From Brevibacterium picturae (GTDB taxonomy: Bacteria > Actinomycetota > Actinomycetes > Actinomycetales > Brevibacteriaceae), in the NCBI RefSeq assembly GCF_900105045.1, contig NZ_LT629739.1, positions 3,162,001-3,226,000 of the forward strand: a DNA stretch of 64,000 bases. Reading direction: 5' to 3'. Numbering within the stretch: position 1 is the stretch's first letter; each line of letters opens with the position of its first letter. Positions 37,402 to 45,298 of the stretch are shown in pieces. Below the pieces are notes generated by a model, which was not told the origin of the DNA, made no database searches, and saw only the letters and a program-made list of their open reading frames with translations. A program made the translations under genes and the position numbers.

Positions 37402-37417
37402 CTGACAACGTTGTCAG
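37402..37417 (+). promoter_or_regulatory. LacI-type operator palindrome
   Basis: CTGACAACGTTGTCAG is a perfect 16-bp palindrome with the central CG typical of LacI-family operators. It lies just after the -10 region and 17 nt before the first gene. Confidence 0.8.
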
Positions 37418-37433
37418 AAAGATTGAAAGGTTC

Positions 37434-38546
37434 ATGATGAGGCAAAACCTGCAGTCCCGCAACAATTCGTCCCGGAAGAGGTGGGCCCTCCTCGGCGCCT
37501 CGGTTGCTATCGGCGCTCTGGCGCTCAGCGGCTGCGGGAATCAGAAGGGCCAAGGCAATGAACAAGCCGATAGCGGCTCGGGCGGCGACGGTGACGTCAC
37601 CATCGCCCTGCTGCTCCCGGAGTCCAAGACCACTCGCTACGAATCCCTCGACAAACCGAACTTCGAGAAGTACGTCGCAGAGGCCAACCCTGATGCGAAG
37701 GTCGAATACCGCAACGCGAACCAGGACGCGACCCAGCAGCAACAGCAGTTCGAAGCCGCGGTGACCGAGGGCGTCGACGCCATCGTGCTCGACCCGGTCG
37801 ACGCTTCGGCGGTGGCATCGGCACTGTCGAAGGCTCAAGCTAAGAAGATCCCGGTCATCGCCTATGACCGCTTCTTCGAAGGGGCGGATTACTACACCTC
37901 GTTCGACAACAAGAAGATCGGCAACCTGCAGGGGCAGGCCGTCCTCGACGGGCTCAAGGCCGAGGGCACAGACCCGAAGTCGGGTCCGGTCTGGATGGTC
38001 AACGGTGATCCGAAGGACCCGAACGCCGCCGACTTCAAGGCCGGTGCCGAGGAGACGCTCAAGGGCGCCGGGGTCGACATCGCCGAAAGCCATGACACCC
38101 TCGACTGGAACCCGGACGACGCCCGCAAATGGGTCCAGGGTCAATTGCAGAGCGCGGAGGAAGAGCCGATCGCCATCTACGCGGCCAATGACGGCACCGC
38201 CGGAGGTGTCCTCGCTGCCACGAAGAGGGCCAAGGTCAAGCCCGTTGTCACGGGACAGGACGCCGAGGTCGACGGACTGCAGAATATCCTCAGGGGCGAC
38301 CAGTACGCCACGATCTACAAGTCGATTCCACCCCAGGCGGAATTCGCGGCGAATGCGGCAGTCGCCCTGGCCGGCGGCGAGAAGCCCGAGGGGTCAACGA
38401 CCTACAAGGACACTCCGACGGACTTCGTCGAGGCCAAGGTCGTCACGAAGGACACGGTCAAGGACATCGTGGGTGATCAGATCAAGGCCGAAGACATCTG
38501 CACCGGTGATGTGAAGAAGCTCTGCGAAGACGCCGGCGTCAAGTAG
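37434..38546 (+). CDS. Sugar ABC transporter substrate-binding lipoprotein (XylF/RbsB class)
   Basis: 370 residues; two adjacent ATGs exist, and 37437 has the better spacing to GAAAGG. A lipoprotein signal is clear: a Lys/Arg head, then ASVAIGALALSGCGN with the lipobox LSGC at about residue 34. The mature part is a type I periplasmic-binding fold: IALLLPESKTTRYESLDKPNFEKYV, VDAIVLDPVDASAVASAL, IPVIAYDRFFEGADYYTSFDN and VTGQDAEVDGLQNILRGDQYATIYKS, which resemble xylose-binding XylF most. It captures a pentose or similar sugar outside the membrane. Xylose is a guess from similarity. Confidence 0.88.
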   Translation: MMRQNLQSRNNSSRKRWALLGASVAIGALALSGCGNQKGQGNEQADSGSGGDGDVTIALLLPESKTTRYESLDKPNFEKYVAEANPDAKVEYRNANQDATQQQQQFEAAVTEGVDAIVLDPVDASAVASALSKAQAKKIPVIAYDRFFEGADYYTSFDNKKIGNLQGQAVLDGLKAEGTDPKSGPVWMVNGDPKDPNAADFKAGAEETLKGAGVDIAESHDTLDWNPDDARKWVQGQLQSAEEEPIAIYAANDGTAGGVLAATKRAKVKPVVTGQDAEVDGLQNILRGDQYATIYKSIPPQAEFAANAAVALAGGEKPEGSTTYKDTPTDFVEAKVVTKDTVKDIVGDQIKAEDICTGDVKKLCEDAGVK

Positions 38547-38587
38547 GCATCGCGCAACGGCAAGTGGAGATCGGCGAGTAGGAACAT

Positions 38588-39412
38588 ATGAATTCTCATA
38601 GCAATGATCCGGCGCCCGCGAGTTCGCGGGCGCCGGACCGAGGAGCCGAAACGGTCCTCGAACTGCGCGGAATCAACAAACGATTCGGCGCGGTCCAGGC
38701 ACTGACCGATATCAACCTGACCATCGGCCGCGGCGAAGTCGTCGGCCTCGTCGGTGACAACGGTGCGGGCAAGTCCACCCTGGTCAAAGTCCTCGCCGGA
38801 GTCCATCCGGCCGATGAAGGCGAGATCCAGTTGGACGGGCGGGCCCAGAAGTTCGCCTCTCCGAAGGATGCGCAGAAGGCAGGGGTCGCCACGGTCTTCC
38901 AAGACCTCTCGCTGTGCGAGAACCTCGACGTTGTTGCCAATCTGTTCCTGGGACACGAGAAGACTCGGCGCGGTGTCCTCGACGAGGTCGCCATGGAAGC
39001 GAAGTCGTGGGAGCTGCTGCACAGCCTGTCGGCGAAGATCCCGAGCGTCAGGGTGCCGATCGCAGCCCTGTCGGGCGGACAGCGTCAGACGGTCGCGATC
39101 GCCAGGTCCCTCCTCGGCGAACCTTCGATCGTGATGCTCGACGAACCGACGGCTGCGCTCGGTGTCGCGCAGACTGCAGAGGTGCTCAACCTCATCGAAC
39201 GGCTGCGTGAACGCGACCTCGGCGTGCTGCTGGTCAGCCACAACATGGCCGATGTGCAGGCTGTGTGCGACCGAGTCCACGTTCTGCGATTGGGCAAGGA
39301 CGCCGGCGACTTCCCCGGCGACGAGCGCACCGATGTGCTGGTCGCCGCGATCACCGGAGCCAGCGACAATGCAGTGACGCAGAGAGCAACCCGGAGAGGT
39401 GAGCGCCGATGA
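38588..39412 (+). CDS. Sugar ABC transporter ATP-binding protein, single-domain
   Basis: 274 residues with one ATPase domain: Walker A GLVGDNGAGKST, FQDLSLCENLDV, signature LSGGQRQTVAIARSL, Walker B IVMLDEPTAALGV and the switch His in VSHNM. CUT2 ATPases such as XylG or RbsA are normally about 500 residues with two fused domains; this one stands alone like FrcA, so it likely works as a homodimer. Second gene of the operon; its end overlaps the permease start. Confidence 0.9.
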   Translation: MNSHSNDPAPASSRAPDRGAETVLELRGINKRFGAVQALTDINLTIGRGEVVGLVGDNGAGKSTLVKVLAGVHPADEGEIQLDGRAQKFASPKDAQKAGVATVFQDLSLCENLDVVANLFLGHEKTRRGVLDEVAMEAKSWELLHSLSAKIPSVRVPIAALSGGQRQTVAIARSLLGEPSIVMLDEPTAALGVAQTAEVLNLIERLRERDLGVLLVSHNMADVQAVCDRVHVLRLGKDAGDFPGDERTDVLVAAITGASDNAVTQRATRRGERR

Positions 39413-40620
39413 CCCGCAACTCGTTCATCACCGACGAACGCATCACCAGCGACGGTCTCATCGCCACATTCGTGCGCAGGGTCAAGGAGGGACAGCTCGG
39501 CTCGTTCCCCGTGATCCTGGCGCTCATCGTCATCGTCGTCGTCTTCCAGACGGCGGACAGCAACTTCATCTCCCCGGCCAACTTGGTCAATTTGTCGTCG
39601 ACGGTGGCCTACCTCGCGATCCTCGCGTTGGGCATCAACCTCATCCTGCTGCTCGGCGAGATCGACTTGTCCCTGGCACAGCTGGGCGGACTGGCGGCCT
39701 CGCTGTTGGGCGTGCTGGTCATCAGACAGGGGGTACCGCCCCTGGCCGCCCTGGGCATCATGCTGCTCTTGGGTCTCATCGTCGGAGCGATTCAGGGGTG
39801 GTTCTTCGCCGTTGTCGGCATTCCGGCATTCGTCGTCACGCTTGCGGGTCTGCTCGCGTACACCGGGCTGACACTGACGACGCTGGGGACGCAGAAGAAC
39901 CTGTCGATGGCGAATTCCTTCGCCTTCGACTTCGCGAGCTTCTACTTCCCTGCCCTGTGGGCCTATGTCTTCGGAGCGGTCGCGGTGATCGGCTTCGGCG
40001 CCGGAATCGTCTACTCGAAGCTGCGTCGACACAAAGAGGGGCTCTCCAGCCCGAGCTGGACCTCGATCATCGTGCGCACCGCAATCCTCGCTGCTGTCGT
40101 GTTCGGGTTCCTCATCCTGGTCAATCAGGACTTCGGTCTGGCCATGCCCTTCTTCCTCATGATGGTCATCGCCATTGCCATCGACCTCGTTCTGCGCAAG
40201 ACCAAGTACGGGCGTTCGATCTATGCTGTCGGCGGCAAGGTCGAGGCCGCCAGGCGCGCCGGCATCCGCGTCACCTGGGTGCGGATCAGCGTGTTCATGG
40301 CCGCCGGTGTCCTGGCGGCACTGTTCGGCTTCATCAAAACCGGTGTCACGACCAACGCCGGATCGACGCTGGTGAGCACCCAGGATCTGCTCAATGCCAT
40401 CGCCGCAGCGGTCATCGGCGGAACCTCCCTGTTCGGCGGGCGCGGTTCAGCTTGGGCCGCCGTGCTCGGTGCACTGGTCGTGGGTGCCATCAACAATGGT
40501 CTCTACCTCATCGGCTTCAGCTCCGATGCGCAGCAGATCATCACCGCCCTCGTCCTGCTCGCGGCCGTCGTCGTCGACGCCCTGAGCCGCCGCGGGCAAA
40601 GGTACGTGGGGCGGGGATAG
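39409..40620 (+). CDS. Sugar ABC transporter permease (CUT2 / XylH-RbsC class)
   Basis: 403 residues with about ten hydrophobic helices. The family markers INLILLLGEIDLSLAQLGGLAA, VGIPAFVVTLAGLLAYTGLTL and the cytoplasmic loop YGRSIYAVGGKVEAARRAGI with GGTSLFGGRGSAWAAVLGAL all match CUT2 permeases. It forms the membrane channel with the preceding ATPase and binding protein. It ends the operon before a very long hairpin. Confidence 0.93.
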   Translation: MTRNSFITDERITSDGLIATFVRRVKEGQLGSFPVILALIVIVVVFQTADSNFISPANLVNLSSTVAYLAILALGINLILLLGEIDLSLAQLGGLAASLLGVLVIRQGVPPLAALGIMLLLGLIVGAIQGWFFAVVGIPAFVVTLAGLLAYTGLTLTTLGTQKNLSMANSFAFDFASFYFPALWAYVFGAVAVIGFGAGIVYSKLRRHKEGLSSPSWTSIIVRTAILAAVVFGFLILVNQDFGLAMPFFLMMVIAIAIDLVLRKTKYGRSIYAVGGKVEAARRAGIRVTWVRISVFMAAGVLAALFGFIKTGVTTNAGSTLVSTQDLLNAIAAAVIGGTSLFGGRGSAWAAVLGALVVGAINNGLYLIGFSSDAQQIITALVLLAAVVVDALSRRGQRYVGRG

Positions 40621-40638
40621 CACCGGCGGGCGTCGAAA

Positions 40639-40699
40639 GCATAGTCAAGCGTCGAGAGCAGACTCTCTGCTGAGGTCTGCTCTCGACGCTTGACTATGC
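40639..40699 (+). terminator. Very long perfect hairpin after the sugar ABC operon
   Basis: A perfect 25-bp stem, 40639-40663 against 40675-40699, with an 11-nt loop. It starts 19 nt after the permease stop codon. No T-run follows. A terminator is likely, but the length and perfection exceed the other hairpins of this window. Confidence 0.7.
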
Positions 40700-40794
40700 C
40701 CTCGGTGCAAGGGCGCCAGAGCGAGCGCTTCAGCTCGCTCCGGGTGGGCTCAGCTCGCCGTGCCTCTACGGTGCTGATACAGTCGTGGGCAATG

Positions 40795-40873
40795 ACATGG
40801 GGTGCCTCGTGAGTATGAAGCGAGGCTGAGACAACACCCATCGAACCTGATCTGGGCCATACTAGCGAAGGGA
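40795..40873 (+). ncRNA. TPP riboswitch (THI element)
   Basis: The conserved blocks appear in order: GGGGTGCC, GCTGAGA, ACCC, GAACCTGATCTGG, ATACTAGCGAAGGGA. The 3' end of the aptamer, AAGGGA, is also the ribosome-binding site of thiM, 5 nt before its ATG. TPP binding should therefore hide the ribosome-binding site and stop translation of the thi operon, without needing a separate terminator. Confidence 0.96.
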
Positions 40874-40878
40874 TCGTC

Positions 40879-41715
40879 ATGGTTGACTTCGACCTGCGTT
40901 CTGCCAACGCACGACTGCGTGCGAGCAATCCACTCATCCAATGCATCACGAACACCGTCGTGCAGCAATTCAGCGCCAACGTGCTCCTGGCCATCGGCGC
41001 CTCACCGGCCATGCTCGACCACGAGGCCGATTCCGCACAGTTCACCCGCATTTCCAGCGGCCTGCTGGTTAACTTCGGCACGGCCACGAATCAGCAGTTT
41101 CTCGCCGCCGACGCCGCAATCGACGCGGCCAACGACGACTCCACACCCTGGGTCCTTGACCCGGTGAGCATCGGCGCCGTCGATCACCGGACCACGCGGA
41201 TACGTCGCGCCGCCGACTCCAGTCCAACGGCTATCCGCGGAAACGCCTCCGAGATCGCGGCTCTGGCCGGCATAGGTTTGGGTGGACGAGGAGTCGACTC
41301 CACCGACGAGGTTGATGCAGTGATTCCGGGCGCCGTGGAACTGGCACGGACCACCGGCGCGATCGTTGCAGTCTCGGGAGCAAGAGACGCGATCGTCGCT
41401 CATATCGACGGCGTCGACCGCGTCGCCCGCATCGACGGAGGGCATGAGTTCATGCCCTTGGTCATCGGCACCGGTTGCTCGCTCGGCGCTGTGACCGCGG
41501 CCTACCTGGATGGAGCGACGACCACCTCGGCGAGGTTCGAGGCCGTCGTCGCGGCCCATGCTCACTTCAAGGTGGCCGGCCAGGCCGCTGCCGCAGGTGC
41601 GCAGGGCCCAGGCAGCTACTCGGTGAACTTCCTCGACGCACTGCATGCCCTCACCGGCGAACAGCTGGCCACGGCTCGTGTCGAAGCCGGTACCGTCGAA
41701 GGCTCACAGTCATGA
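40879..41715 (+). CDS. thiM: Hydroxyethylthiazole kinase
   Basis: 278 residues. It phosphorylates 4-methyl-5-(2-hydroxyethyl)thiazole for salvage into thiamine. Family motifs: NPLIQCITNTVVQQFSANVLLAIGASPAM, LDPVSIGA, RGNASEIAAL and the ATP/anion hole GTGCSLGAVTAAYL. Directly under the TPP riboswitch; it overlaps thiE by ATGA. Confidence 0.96.
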   Translation: MVDFDLRSANARLRASNPLIQCITNTVVQQFSANVLLAIGASPAMLDHEADSAQFTRISSGLLVNFGTATNQQFLAADAAIDAANDDSTPWVLDPVSIGAVDHRTTRIRRAADSSPTAIRGNASEIAALAGIGLGGRGVDSTDEVDAVIPGAVELARTTGAIVAVSGARDAIVAHIDGVDRVARIDGGHEFMPLVIGTGCSLGAVTAAYLDGATTTSARFEAVVAAHAHFKVAGQAAAAGAQGPGSYSVNFLDALHALTGEQLATARVEAGTVEGSQS

Positions 41716-42476
41716 ACGGCCCAGAACGTCATGAAAGCGCCCGCCTGGCCGACATCGACACTCGGCTCTACCTTGTCACCGACTCGGCTCAGTGCCGGGA
41801 GGCCGGGCGCAGCGTCGCCGACACTGTCCGTGAGGCCGTCGCTGGGGGAGTCGGGATCGTGCAGGTCCGAGACAAGGACATCGACGATGACGCGTTCTAC
41901 ACTCTGACCCGTGAGGTCATCGATGCCGTCGACGACGCATTGGCCGACGGGCCCGGCACGGCTGGCGCAGGCTCCACTTCCGTCGGAACGAAGCGCCGCG
42001 TACCCGTCGTCCTCAATGATCGCGTCGCCGTCGCCCAGCGACTGCTTGCCGAGGGCGCGGACGTCCACATCCACGTCGGACAGGCGGACACCCCGGTCGA
42101 AGAGGTGCGCGAACTCATCGGCCACGGGCCCCTCATCGGACTGTCCGCGGCCAACGACGCAGAATTCGCTGCGGCGCGGGACTCGGGAGCCGTCGACCTC
42201 GTCGGAATCGGGCCCGTCTACGACACCACGACGAAGTCCGACGCACCCGATGGCATCGGTCCCGACCGCCTCGGCGAGTTGGTCAGTGAAGCGGGACTGC
42301 CCGCTGTCGCCATCGGCGGAATCAGCACTGTGCGTGCCGCCGAGCTGCGGGGGCGTGGTCTGATCGGGCTCTGCGTGGTCTCGGCGATCTGCCGAGCCGA
42401 GGATCCGCGAGCCGCAGCCGAGGAACTCCTCGCCGAGTTCGGTGACGGCACCACTACTTCAAGCGACGCATCATGA
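41712..42476 (+). CDS. thiE: Thiamine-phosphate synthase
   Basis: 254 residues from ATG 41712, which overlaps the thiM stop codon. It joins hydroxymethylpyrimidine diphosphate and thiazole phosphate. TIM-barrel markers: [48 protein letters not shown] (VHVGQ-type diphosphate site), [13 protein letters not shown] and VAIGGIS. An insert of about 18 residues ([20 protein letters not shown]) sits in one loop. It overlaps thiD by ATGA. Confidence 0.95.
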   Translation: MNGPERHESARLADIDTRLYLVTDSAQCREAGRSVADTVREAVAGGVGIVQVRDKDIDDDAFYTLTREVIDAVDDALADGPGTAGAGSTSVGTKRRVPVVLNDRVAVAQRLLAEGADVHIHVGQADTPVEEVRELIGHGPLIGLSAANDAEFAAARDSGAVDLVGIGPVYDTTTKSDAPDGIGPDRLGELVSEAGLPAVAIGGISTVRAAELRGRGLIGLCVVSAICRAEDPRAAAEELLAEFGDGTTTSSDAS

Positions 42477-43354
42477 CCGGTGCAGACCAGACCACCCGGC
42501 CGCCCATTGCACTGTCCATCGCCGGCACCGACCCCAGCGGGGGAGCCGGCATCCACGCTGACCTCAAGACCTTCACGGCTCGCGGGGTGCTGGGCACCAC
42601 GGCCATCACGGCCCTGGTCGCGCAGAACACGCACGGAGTCTCGCGAGTCTACGGAATCGACGACGACTTCGTCTCCGACCAGCTCGACAGCGTCTTAAAT
42701 GACATGCCCGTCGACGCCACGAAGTCGGGGTTGCTCGGCTCACGCTCCCTCGTCGAACTCGTCGTCGCCCGTGCAGCCGAGAACCAGTTGGGCTTCTACA
42801 CCGTGGACCCGGTCATGGTCGCGACCTCCGGACACCGCCTCCTCGAGGTCGATGCCGTGGCGGCCGTTCGCGACCATCTGCTGCCGGTCTCCGACCTCAT
42901 CACCCCGAATCTGCCCGAGGCGGCGCTGCTGCTCGGCGATGATGTGCCCGTGGCGCAGACTCCACAGGAGATGTTGGACCAGGCCAGACAGCTTGTTGAC
43001 CGGGGCCCCCGCGCGGTGCTGCTCAAGGGCGGGCACGCGCTCGAGGGCGACGTCGCCGACGTTCTTGTCACCGCCGAAGGCGCGGTCACCGAGTTCACAC
43101 ACCCACGGGTGGCGACATCGAACACCCACGGGACCGGGTGCACATTGTCGGCTGCGATCACCGCCGAGGTGGCCGTGCTCAAGCGTGCACGTGCAGTTGA
43201 CGATGTGAGCTCGGATCTCCTCCACGAAGCCGTCGACAATGCCCTGAACTATCTGGCTCGGGCGCTGAAGTCCGCCGCGAACTGGCAGGTCAGCTTCGAT
43301 CCGAAGGGCGCTCACGGACCCGTCGACCACCAGGTCGACATCGTCCGCCGTTAG
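42473..43354 (+). CDS. thiD: Hydroxymethylpyrimidine/phosphomethylpyrimidine kinase
   Basis: 293 residues. It phosphorylates HMP and then HMP-phosphate. Motifs: [24 protein letters not shown] at the N-terminus, [23 protein letters not shown] and the C-terminal anion hole [15 protein letters not shown]. Third gene of the thi operon. thiC and thiG are absent here, so this cluster serves salvage. Confidence 0.96.
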   Translation: MTGADQTTRPPIALSIAGTDPSGGAGIHADLKTFTARGVLGTTAITALVAQNTHGVSRVYGIDDDFVSDQLDSVLNDMPVDATKSGLLGSRSLVELVVARAAENQLGFYTVDPVMVATSGHRLLEVDAVAAVRDHLLPVSDLITPNLPEAALLLGDDVPVAQTPQEMLDQARQLVDRGPRAVLLKGGHALEGDVADVLVTAEGAVTEFTHPRVATSNTHGTGCTLSAAITAEVAVLKRARAVDDVSSDLLHEAVDNALNYLARALKSAANWQVSFDPKGAHGPVDHQVDIVRR

Positions 43355-43448
43355 AACAACCAGTCACACACCCGGATGGGCTTGCCATCCGAATACCGCT
43401 CAAAGACGCTGTGGGACCGCCGAGGTCCCCTGAACAAGGGAGATATCA

Positions 43449-44180
43449 ATGACGACAGACTTTTCCGCAGGCCCCCAGACCACTCAGCTGTGGGACCGTG
43501 TCCGCCCGATCGTCGAACAGATCGAGCGCCTGCCCTTCCTCGGCCAGCTCGCCGAGGGCAGCCTCGATGTGAAGGCCTTCACGAACTACATCATCCAAGA
43601 CGGCATCTACCTCACCGGTTACGCGAAGGCGATGTCCTTCCTCGCCGCCGGAGCCAACGACCGGGACGAAGCACGATTCTGGGCCAGTTCGGCAGCCGAG
43701 GCCATCAGTGTGGAAGAGGAGATGCACGGTGAGCTGCTCGCCGATTCTCGCCTGGCCGCGTCCCACGATGAACTCGTCAGCAGCGGAGCCGGTTTCAAGG
43801 CCTCACCCACCACCTTGGGCTACGTGTCCTACCTCGTGGCCACCGCTGCCAGCCGCTCCTATGGCGAAGGCGTGGCCGGAGTGCTGCCGTGCTTCTGGGT
43901 CTACGCACACATGGGCAAGGTCCTCGTCGAACGGGCCGGCCAGATGAGTGCTGACCACCCCTACCGCACCTGGGTCCAGACCTACGACTCACCTGAATTC
44001 GATGAGTCGACCCGGCAGGCCGTACAGCTGCTTGAACAGGAACTCACCAATGCCCCCGCCGAGGTGGCCGCAAGAATGCGTGCCACGTTCGAGCAGGCCT
44101 GTGTGTACGAACTCCACTTCTGGGCCTCTGCCCATGCGCTCCAAGGCTGGGATGCAGGAGTGTTCGTGCCGCAGGGTTGA
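43449..44180 (+). CDS. tenA: TenA-family aminopyrimidine aminohydrolase
   Basis: 243 residues with AAGGGAGAT before the ATG. It hydrolyses 4-amino-5-aminomethyl-2-methylpyrimidine to HMP, allowing rescue of degraded thiamine. All-helical TenA markers: YIIQDGIYLTGYAKAM, the active-site Cys in VLPCFWVYAHMG, and the acidic residue in CVYELHFWASAH near the C-terminus. It lies 95 nt after thiD and is probably in the same TPP-controlled transcript, feeding HMP to ThiD. Confidence 0.95.
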   Translation: MTTDFSAGPQTTQLWDRVRPIVEQIERLPFLGQLAEGSLDVKAFTNYIIQDGIYLTGYAKAMSFLAAGANDRDEARFWASSAAEAISVEEEMHGELLADSRLAASHDELVSSGAGFKASPTTLGYVSYLVATAASRSYGEGVAGVLPCFWVYAHMGKVLVERAGQMSADHPYRTWVQTYDSPEFDESTRQAVQLLEQELTNAPAEVAARMRATFEQACVYELHFWASAHALQGWDAGVFVPQG

Positions 44181-44209
44181 ACGCAAACGACCGCGGACGA
44201 ATTGTGCGC

Positions 44210-44732
44210 TCAGTCGAGAGGTTTGAGCTGGCGGTAGAGAAGCCACAAGGCGGCGCCGACGATCGCGAGGAACACGAGCGTGGGCACGAACGTCAGGGCC
44301 TCCGGCATGGTCGCTCCCACGCGTAGGGTCATTGCCAGCGACGAAGTCAGAAGAAGGGCCGTGGCACCCGCGGTGATCCGCATGAACTCCATCAAGCATT
44401 CGAAGAGATAGTCACGCTCGCCACGTTCCAACCAGTAGTCCTTGTGCGGAATGTTGACGAGACTCATCGGAAGCTTCTCCCATATCCAGCGGATTGAGAG
44501 CAACAGTGGTACGACGACGCCAACCGGGAGAAGCACAGCCAGAGCCGCCGCCTTCCGAGGTCCAGCTGTCGGGCTGCCCTCGTGCATTGAAATGACCCGG
44601 CACCTGGTCGGGAGCCTGAATCCAGAGCCACGTCGCGCTGGAGATGAACACGAGGATCGAAGAGCAGGGCTGTCGATCCTGGCCGTCGGTTCGGGCGCGG
44701 TGAAGAAGGAGAGGAAGGCACCCTGGCAGCAT
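44210..44732 (-). pseudogene. DUF1648 membrane protein broken by a single-base frameshift
   Basis: One minus-strand frame encodes SSATWLWIQAPDQVPGHFNARGQPDSWTS, the DUF1648 signature, and the next frame continues as KAAALAVLLPVGVVVPLLLSI, then LVNIPHKDYWL and two more helices to 44210. Removing one G near 44560 would join TS to KAAAL and give one clean DUF1648 protein. The C-terminal part alone has an ATG at 44587 and could be read as a 125-residue protein. The true start is unclear. A sequencing error would explain the data equally well. Confidence 0.65.
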
Positions 44733-44788
44733 AGCGGCCGGATCAGCCCAGCTGCGAGGTCGGTCGCACGAGGGCAGGCGGCGCGTGT

Positions 44789-45004
44789 TCAGGCGTGGTG
44801 GCCCTTGGGCGGGTCGTTATCGATGCCTGTCATCGGACCGAGCGAACCCAGGGCATGGCAACCGCGACGTAGCGTGGTCCACAGGAGTACGTGGTCTACC
44901 TCGATCAGGGGAACTCGGTCATGTCGTGGGCAGGCAAATCGTCCCACGAAGAAGACGATCGTTGTGAAACACACACCAATGATGAAAAGTATCAGCAGAT
45001 CCAT
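44789..45004 (-). CDS. Small one-helix membrane protein, unknown function
   Basis: 71 residues from ATG 45004, with GAGGGGG 6 nt upstream; a longer frame to 45088 has no support. The sequence MDLLILFIIGVCFTTIVFFVG is one membrane helix, followed by a short basic, Cys-containing tail. I do not recognise a family. It is upstream of and on the same strand as the broken DUF1648 gene. Confidence 0.45.
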   Translation of the reverse strand: MDLLILFIIGVCFTTIVFFVGRFACPRHDRVPLIEVDHVLLWTTLRRGCHALGSLGPMTGIDNDPPKGHHA

Positions 45005-45298
45005 GACGGCCCCCTCACACCCGACTCGAATGCTTGATTCCATCTTCTCGCTAAATCGCTGAGAAAGATAGGGGCCACCTCGCAACAAGTGGCCTGCACG
45101 GGCGCGCCGCCCTGTGCCGCATATACGTTTGTCAGCGAAATTGTGGCCCGTTGCAAGGAAGCGCGATCAGAATGCTTCGCCGGCACCGCTGGTGAAATCG
45201 TCAACCGTGGAGGGTTGATATCTGTGGCGGCGTGACGAATGGGCGGTGTTGAGGATACCTACCGAATTTCGATGAGCAATTAATACGAGAATGAAAGA
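45005..45298 (+). other. Gap before the DUF222-HNH gene
   Basis: 294 nt with no gene. The last 70 nt are notably AT-rich (CGAATTTCGATGAGCAATTAATACGAG region), as is the beginning of the following reading frame. Confidence 0.5.
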
